NCBI GenBank assembly: GCA_964517355.1
Contig: CAZFCK010000041.1
Span: 1 to 25,995 of the forward strand
Direction of reading: 5' to 3'
DNA length: 25,995 nucleotides
DNA from: CAZFCK01 sp964517355
Lineage (GTDB): Bacteria > Desulfobacterota > Desulfovibrionia > Desulfovibrionales > Desulfovibrionaceae
Shown here: positions 23,441 through 25,995 of the stretch, piece after piece
Layout of the letters: the number at the start of each line of letters is the position of its first letter
Numbering within the stretch: the first letter of the stretch is position 1
Notes under the pieces: generated by a model
What the model saw: only the letters and a program-made list of their open reading frames with translations
The model's database searches: none
What the model was told of the DNA's origin: nothing
Translations under genes and position numbers: made by a program

Positions 23441-23985
23441 CTGTTTCGTAGGCATAAGCTGGCAAAGAGCTACTCAAACCTGCATCCGTTGGTTATTAAC
23501 CGTTTGCTACCACTAAGTATGGCATTCGGTGCCAGATTCTTGAGAATTTCATGCATACCAATCTGATTACGGCAGCCCGTCAAAAGAGACGACTGCCAGA
23601 CCAAGTATGATCAACCCCAGACAAAGGACCAGATTGCCCACATTTCCCATTTTCCTACGGAGGGAGGGGCTATGAAATTCCCCCCTCCCTTCTCCGGTCT
23701 CAGGCTTCAGGTTTAGGCTGACGCCCCTGCAACTCTCAGCATTTCTTTTTCTCTCTCTTAAAAACGCCCCCCACCGGAGGGCCTAACCAGGCATGCCCTG
23801 GCGGTTGGTCCGCAATATACGGCTCCAACAATTGAAACGTTTCATCCCCATTTATATCTGTAACTTCGTGACTATGTCGGGTGGTCCAATGGATGGAAAC
23901 AGCAGGATGCGCTGAGTTCAACATATTCCGTGCTTTTGGTCCGTTTCCTACAGATATTACCTCATAAAAACCAGGAGGTTCTATC
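23441..23985. other. Long spacer with dispersed repeat and one doubtful frame
   Basis: No firmly supported gene is seen over about 545 bp. The stretch holds dispersed element copy Q and, right of it, a minus-strand frame (about 23736-23922 if started at the ATG encoding MLNSAHPAV) without a ribosome site. The rightmost part is the leader of the gene at 23986, with AGGAGG before its ATG. Confidence 0.5.
23631..23685 (-). repeat. Dispersed ~55-bp element, copy Q
   Basis: This copy is inverted relative to 4424-4479, with about seven differences over 51 bases. Its hairpin is stronger: GGGAGGGG (23662-23669) faces CCCCTCCC (23682-23689). The conserved TTGCCCACATT end (23634-23644) lies on its left. 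Confidence 0.75.
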
Positions 23986-24417
23986 ATGGCAAAGAAGGAA
24001 GCGGTCAAGAAGCACTTCGAATCCAAGTTCGACGCGAAGCTGCTCCGGCAGATGATTCAGGACGGAAAGAATGCTGACGAGATTCAGGAGGCGCTCGGCG
24101 TAGTGTCGAAACAGTCGCTGCGCCAGCATGTCCTCAAGCTCATCAACGAAGATCGTCATTTCTACGAGATTCCGGGACTGTATGTCCGCAACTTGAAGAG
24201 GCCGCAGGTCAACTTCAAGGGCGAAATCCGGCTCACCAAGAAGATGCTGGAGTTTCGGGGCTCGACCTATGCGCATGGCGATCAGTTCGAGATGGACATC
24301 AGCAACGAGCGCATCGTCCTCACCAGGGTCACCAACCTGCCCGAGTCCTCCCCTGAGAATACTGCAGAGGTTCCCCATGAATCTCTCGACGCTGCCGATG
24401 AACAGTCGGAAGCGTAA
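23986..24417 (+). CDS. Putative DNA-binding protein with HTH-like N-terminus and AbrB-like C-terminus
   Basis: This 143-residue protein is not firmly recognised. The N-terminal half (about 10-70) is helical and HTH-like (KLLRQMIQDGKNADEIQEAL, then VSKQSLRQHVLKLI). Residues about 80-115 (VNFKGEIRLTKKML, then YAHGDQFEMDISNERIVLTR) resemble the AbrB/SpoVT swapped-hairpin pattern of a strand, a Lys-rich turn, G-D and a final strand. The last 25 residues are acidic and probably disordered. The start has AGGAGG eight bases upstream, and a strong terminator follows, so it is a single-gene transcript. A transcription factor role is inferred. Confidence 0.8.
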   Translation: MAKKEAVKKHFESKFDAKLLRQMIQDGKNADEIQEALGVVSKQSLRQHVLKLINEDRHFYEIPGLYVRNLKRPQVNFKGEIRLTKKMLEFRGSTYAHGDQFEMDISNERIVLTRVTNLPESSPENTAEVPHESLDAADEQSEA

Positions 24418-24422
24418 ACCAA

Positions 24423-24469
24423 GGCCGTGCCTGTCCTCTATAGTAGGGCAGGCGCGGTCACTCTTTTTG
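24423..24469 (+). terminator. Rho-independent terminator after the AbrB-like gene
   Basis: A stem of about 12 bp pairs CCGTGCCTGTCC (24424-24435) with GGGCAGGCGCGG (24446-24457), with two G-T pairs, then a T run to 24468. It begins six bases past the stop codon. Confidence 0.88.
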
Positions 24470-24541
24470 TTGAAACCCTGACCACATTTTCCATGTCATT
24501 ACGAACAAATTCATAGAGATATTAATTGCCAATGGATTAAC

Positions 24542-24555
24542 CCTTTCGCGAAAGG
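24542..24555 (+). promoter_or_regulatory. Perfect palindrome overlapping a ribosome binding site
   Basis: CCTTTCGCGAAAGG is a perfect 14-bp palindrome. As RNA it can fold as CCTTT/AAAGG with a CGCG loop, and its right arm is the first half of the AAAGGAGG ribosome site of the small gene at 24563. It could hide that site or serve as an operator. Confidence 0.6.
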
Positions 24556-24562
24556 AGGTCAT

Positions 24563-24679
24563 ATGGTTCATGCAGTGGCAGGCCGAACAGGGGCTGTCAT
24601 CATACGCATCATCGCATCGAAGATATCCAGAAAAATACTTAAAGCAGTACTCATCGTTGTCATCAAAGAAAAGCTGTAA
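24563..24679 (+). CDS. Small cationic, possibly amphipathic peptide (38 aa)
   Basis: A frame of 38 codons begins at an ATG with a near-perfect AAAGGAGG site five bases upstream and ends with TAA at 24677-24679, 12 bp before a strong terminator. The product starts MVHAVAGRTGAVIIRIIASK and ends LKAVLIVVIKEKL. Basic residues are spaced among long runs of Ile/Val/Leu/Ala, giving an amphipathic or membrane-seeking helix. The own ribosome site, short size and own terminator favour a real gene. Type I toxin-like peptides and phage-type small membrane proteins look similar; no family is recognised. An antisense RNA was not identified. Confidence 0.6.
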   Translation: MVHAVAGRTGAVIIRIIASKISRKILKAVLIVVIKEKL

Positions 24680-24691
24680 GAGTATTTTAGG

Positions 24692-24728
24692 GAAGAAGGT
24701 ACTCTTATGGGTGCCTTCTTCTCTTTTT
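24692..24728 (+). terminator. Rho-independent terminator after the 38-codon gene
   Basis: An 11-bp stem (GAAGAAGGTAC at 24692-24702 with GTGCCTTCTTC at 24711-24721, one G-T pair) with an 8-nt loop is followed by TCTTTTT. Confidence 0.85.
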
Positions 24729-24779
24729 ATTTTCTTGGGTGAACGGCAGACTTGCATCGCCTCCGCTTTCATTTTCTCA

Positions 24780-24978
24780 GCATTTACAGAGATATTAAAT
24801 CCTACACGGGGGAATGTCCGATTTCTCCTAGAATCGGACTTTCGAGTGAAACACTATGCTTTGTAAAAGAAATTGAATTGGTTAGCGGCAAAGGTGGGGG
24901 ATTCCCTTTGCCCCGTGCCGTTTTGAAAATCCGATTTTACCCTACCGGGACAAACAAACGTACTTTCAAGGAGGCGAA
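24780..24978 (+). promoter_or_regulatory. Structured leader of the second tyrosine recombinase
   Basis: Two perfect 8-bp hairpins lie here: GTCCGATT (24816-24823) with AATCGGAC (24832-24839), and GGCAAAGG (24887-24894) with CCTTTGCC (24905-24912). The motif TCCGATTT of the first arm recurs near 24930. The leader begins with AGAGATATTAA (24788-24798), also present at 24515-24525 before the small peptide gene. It could hold regulatory RNA structure or recombinase binding sites. Confidence 0.45.
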
Positions 24979-25539
24979 ATGCGAGTCGAACCCATCAGAG
25001 AGGAACGACAGGTAAAGGCCATCAAGCGGCTGCTCAATGACACGCCAAGGGACAAGCTCTTGTTCGTCATGGGCATCAACAGCGGCCTGCGTGTTCAGAC
25101 GCTGCTCAACGAATTACGGGTGAAGGATTTGCTCTACGCCAAGGTCGGTGACTCCATCCCTTTGAAGGAGTCCAAGACCGGCAAGCTCAACTACCTCGTG
25201 GTCAACCAGGAGATCAAAAAGGTCTTTGACGAATACTACGAGGCCTTGCGGCCGGAGGAGCACCATTATCTCTTCCGCAGCCGTAAGGGCGCGAACTATC
25301 CGCTGACCACCTACCGCGTCACTCGGTTAGTCAAAGGATGGGGAGAGGCTGTTGGGATCAGGCATAATCTTGGTGCCCATACCTTGCGCAAGACGTTCTG
25401 CTGGTTCCAGCGCATGAAGTACGGGACAACCTGGGAGGTGCTCTGCAAAAGGCTCAACCACAGCTCGCCCAGCATCACCAGGGCGTACATGGGGGTCACG
25501 GAGGAATGCGTGACCGAAATCCTACAACACAGCATCTAA
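24979..25539 (+). CDS. Second small tyrosine recombinase (catalytic domain only)
   Basis: This 186-residue protein keeps the catalytic set of tyrosine recombinases: R38 in SGLR, K66 or K69 in LKESKTGK, H134-x-x-R137 in HTLR, H161 in NHSS, and nucleophile Y170 in RAYMGV. There is essentially no N-terminal core-binding domain. It is only loosely similar to the recombinase at 3190-3852, so the two are not recent copies. The start follows AAGGAGG, and a strong terminator follows the stop. It is followed by an HTH gene that could encode a directionality factor. It may act on the island or on a small local element. Confidence 0.88.
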   Translation: MRVEPIREERQVKAIKRLLNDTPRDKLLFVMGINSGLRVQTLLNELRVKDLLYAKVGDSIPLKESKTGKLNYLVVNQEIKKVFDEYYEALRPEEHHYLFRSRKGANYPLTTYRVTRLVKGWGEAVGIRHNLGAHTLRKTFCWFQRMKYGTTWEVLCKRLNHSSPSITRAYMGVTEECVTEILQHSI

Positions 25540-25551
25540 GTTGCTCAAACC

Positions 25552-25580
25552 AATGGCCCCTTCGGGGGCCATTCTCTTTT
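25552..25580 (+). terminator. Rho-independent terminator after the second recombinase
   Basis: AATGGCCCC (25552-25560) pairs perfectly with GGGGCCATT (25565-25573) around a TTCG tetraloop, followed by CTCTTTT. Confidence 0.95.
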
Positions 25581-25702
25581 CAGAAAAGAAAAATAAAAAA
25601 AGATGCAATTTCTTCGGCCCAATTCCCGGCCCCTAAGTCGCACGGAGCAGAAGCGAATGCGAAGCCAATGTCTGAGTTGTTGGAGGCGATGCAGGAGAAA
25701 TC

Positions 25703-25726
25703 TGTGATAATTTACAAATTATTACA
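25703..25726. promoter_or_regulatory. Inverted-repeat operator upstream of the HTH gene
   Basis: TGTGATAATTT and AAATTATTACA form 11-bp arms around AC with one mismatch. The left arm begins TGTGA as in CRP/FNR-type sites, but the rest does not fit that consensus, so a site for the adjacent HTH protein is as likely. It overlaps the putative -35 box at 25711-25716. Confidence 0.65.
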
Positions 25727-25738
25727 GCGTGTTATCTT
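25711..25738 (+). promoter_or_regulatory. Candidate promoter giving a nearly leaderless transcript
   Basis: TTTACA (25711-25716) and TATCTT (25733-25738) are spaced 16 bp apart. Transcription would begin within a few bases of the ATG at 25748, which fits the absence of any Shine-Dalgarno sequence there. Confidence 0.45.
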
Positions 25739-25747
25739 GTATCCGTC

Positions 25748-25984
25748 ATGTCTACGCCGATCACTGGACCATACTACAACGCTCGCAAAGCAGCCGAATA
25801 CTGCGGGTTCAGCTACGCCCATTTCCGGGAGCTGGCCGGTCAGTATCGGATCCCCAAGTGTGGGCCGAAGCGGAACATGTATGCCCAGTCGGTGCTGGAC
25901 CAGTGGATGAGTATCCCGAACCGCTTCCTGGCCAAGGAATTCACTACAACCAGGAGGCATAAATTCAAACCCATCGAGGTGTAA
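25748..25984 (+). CDS. Small HTH DNA-binding protein (excisionase-like)
   Basis: This 78-residue protein has a MerR/excisionase-like HTH: YYNARKAAEYCGFSYAHFRE, then IPKCGPKRNMYAQSVLDQWM, and a basic tail (TTRRHKFKP). No ribosome site precedes the ATG; the gene may be read from a nearly leaderless transcript. A large inverted repeat upstream suggests autoregulation. It follows the second tyrosine recombinase on the same strand and could be its directionality factor or an element repressor. Confidence 0.75.
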   Translation: MSTPITGPYYNARKAAEYCGFSYAHFRELAGQYRIPKCGPKRNMYAQSVLDQWMSIPNRFLAKEFTTTRRHKFKPIEV

Positions 25985-25995
25985 ATGAGCGTGCA
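25985..25995 (+). CDS. Possible start of a further gene, cut by the window end
   Basis: An ATG follows the stop of the HTH gene directly (TAAATG) and has GAGGTG seven bases upstream. Only four codons are visible (M-S-V-H or similar), so no product can be named. Confidence 0.35.

Noticed and set aside
4424..23685. Idea that the inverted element pair are the true termini of one 19-kb transposon
   Set aside because: No transposase lies between them, no target duplication is seen, and the block includes a flagellin with a family-typical core, so the pair is reported only as dispersed repeats.
23736..24026. Minus-strand frame of up to 96 codons left of the AbrB-like gene
   Set aside because: The long form overlaps the start and ribosome site of the plus-strand gene, and the short form (from about 23922) has no ribosome site; kept only as a doubtful remnant.
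24458..24772. Minus-strand cysteine-containing frame of 104 codons
   Set aside because: It runs through two plus-strand terminators and the well-signalled 38-codon gene.
1..25995. Search by eye for CRISPR arrays, tRNA genes and IS elements with transposases
   Set aside because: No regularly spaced repeats, no cloverleaf-like sequences and no transposase motifs were recognised; short tRNAs could still be missed by eye.

Overview
The window looks like an accessory island in a motile, mesophilic deltaproteobacterium of the Desulfovibrionaceae (Desulfovibrio/Pseudodesulfovibrio type). The best taxonomic clue is the flagellin: its N- and C-terminal thirds match from memory the short flagellins of that family. 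A PocR-domain hybrid kinase, a DUF6573 protein and small catalytic-only tyrosine recombinases agree with this. No rRNA, tRNA or CRISPR was found, and no conjugation or phage structural genes are visible.

Layout. (1) 1-3100: a large soluble hybrid sensor kinase on the minus strand, bracketed by two near-identical direct repeats. (2) 3190-4286: a small tyrosine recombinase and a convergent small protein with an HTH-like tail. (3) 4287-6358: a patchy region. It holds a decayed partial copy of a DUF5131 gene, a two-gene DUF488 unit, and an intact DUF5131 gene; both DUF5131 copies are followed by a hairpin with the same 12-nt loop. (4) 5642-10925: a minus-strand operon with three small unknown proteins, a 50-residue peptide, a 1037-residue primase/DUF927-type helicase, a 92-residue protein and DUF5131. 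A hairpin precedes almost every gene. This looks like the replication module of an integrative plasmid or satellite. (5) 11121-12095: an AT-rich unknown gene. (6) 12465-15422: a flagellin carrying an unusual seven-repeat insertion, a divergent XRE regulator, and a DUF6573 protein. (7) 15721-23320: a type I restriction-modification operon transcribed leftward in the order HTH, hsdM, hsdS, hsdR, M48/YgjP-like metalloprotease, with overlapping genes. (8) 23321-25995: a spacer with a copy of a dispersed 55-bp element, an HTH/AbrB-like protein, a 38-codon cationic peptide gene with its own ribosome site and terminator, a second catalytic-only tyrosine recombinase, and an HTH protein preceded by a strong inverted repeat.

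How it fits together. Two different minimal tyrosine recombinases lie at the two sides of about 21 kb of plasmid-like and defence cargo. The primase operon would supply replication and the RM operon would supply defence or retention. The flagellin sits inside this region yet carries a family-typical core. It may therefore be a resident gene next to which elements inserted, or an accessory flagellin. The points most worth following are the flagellin's propeller-like insertion, the hairpin-punctuated primase operon, the repeats flanking the kinase, and the small peptide gene.
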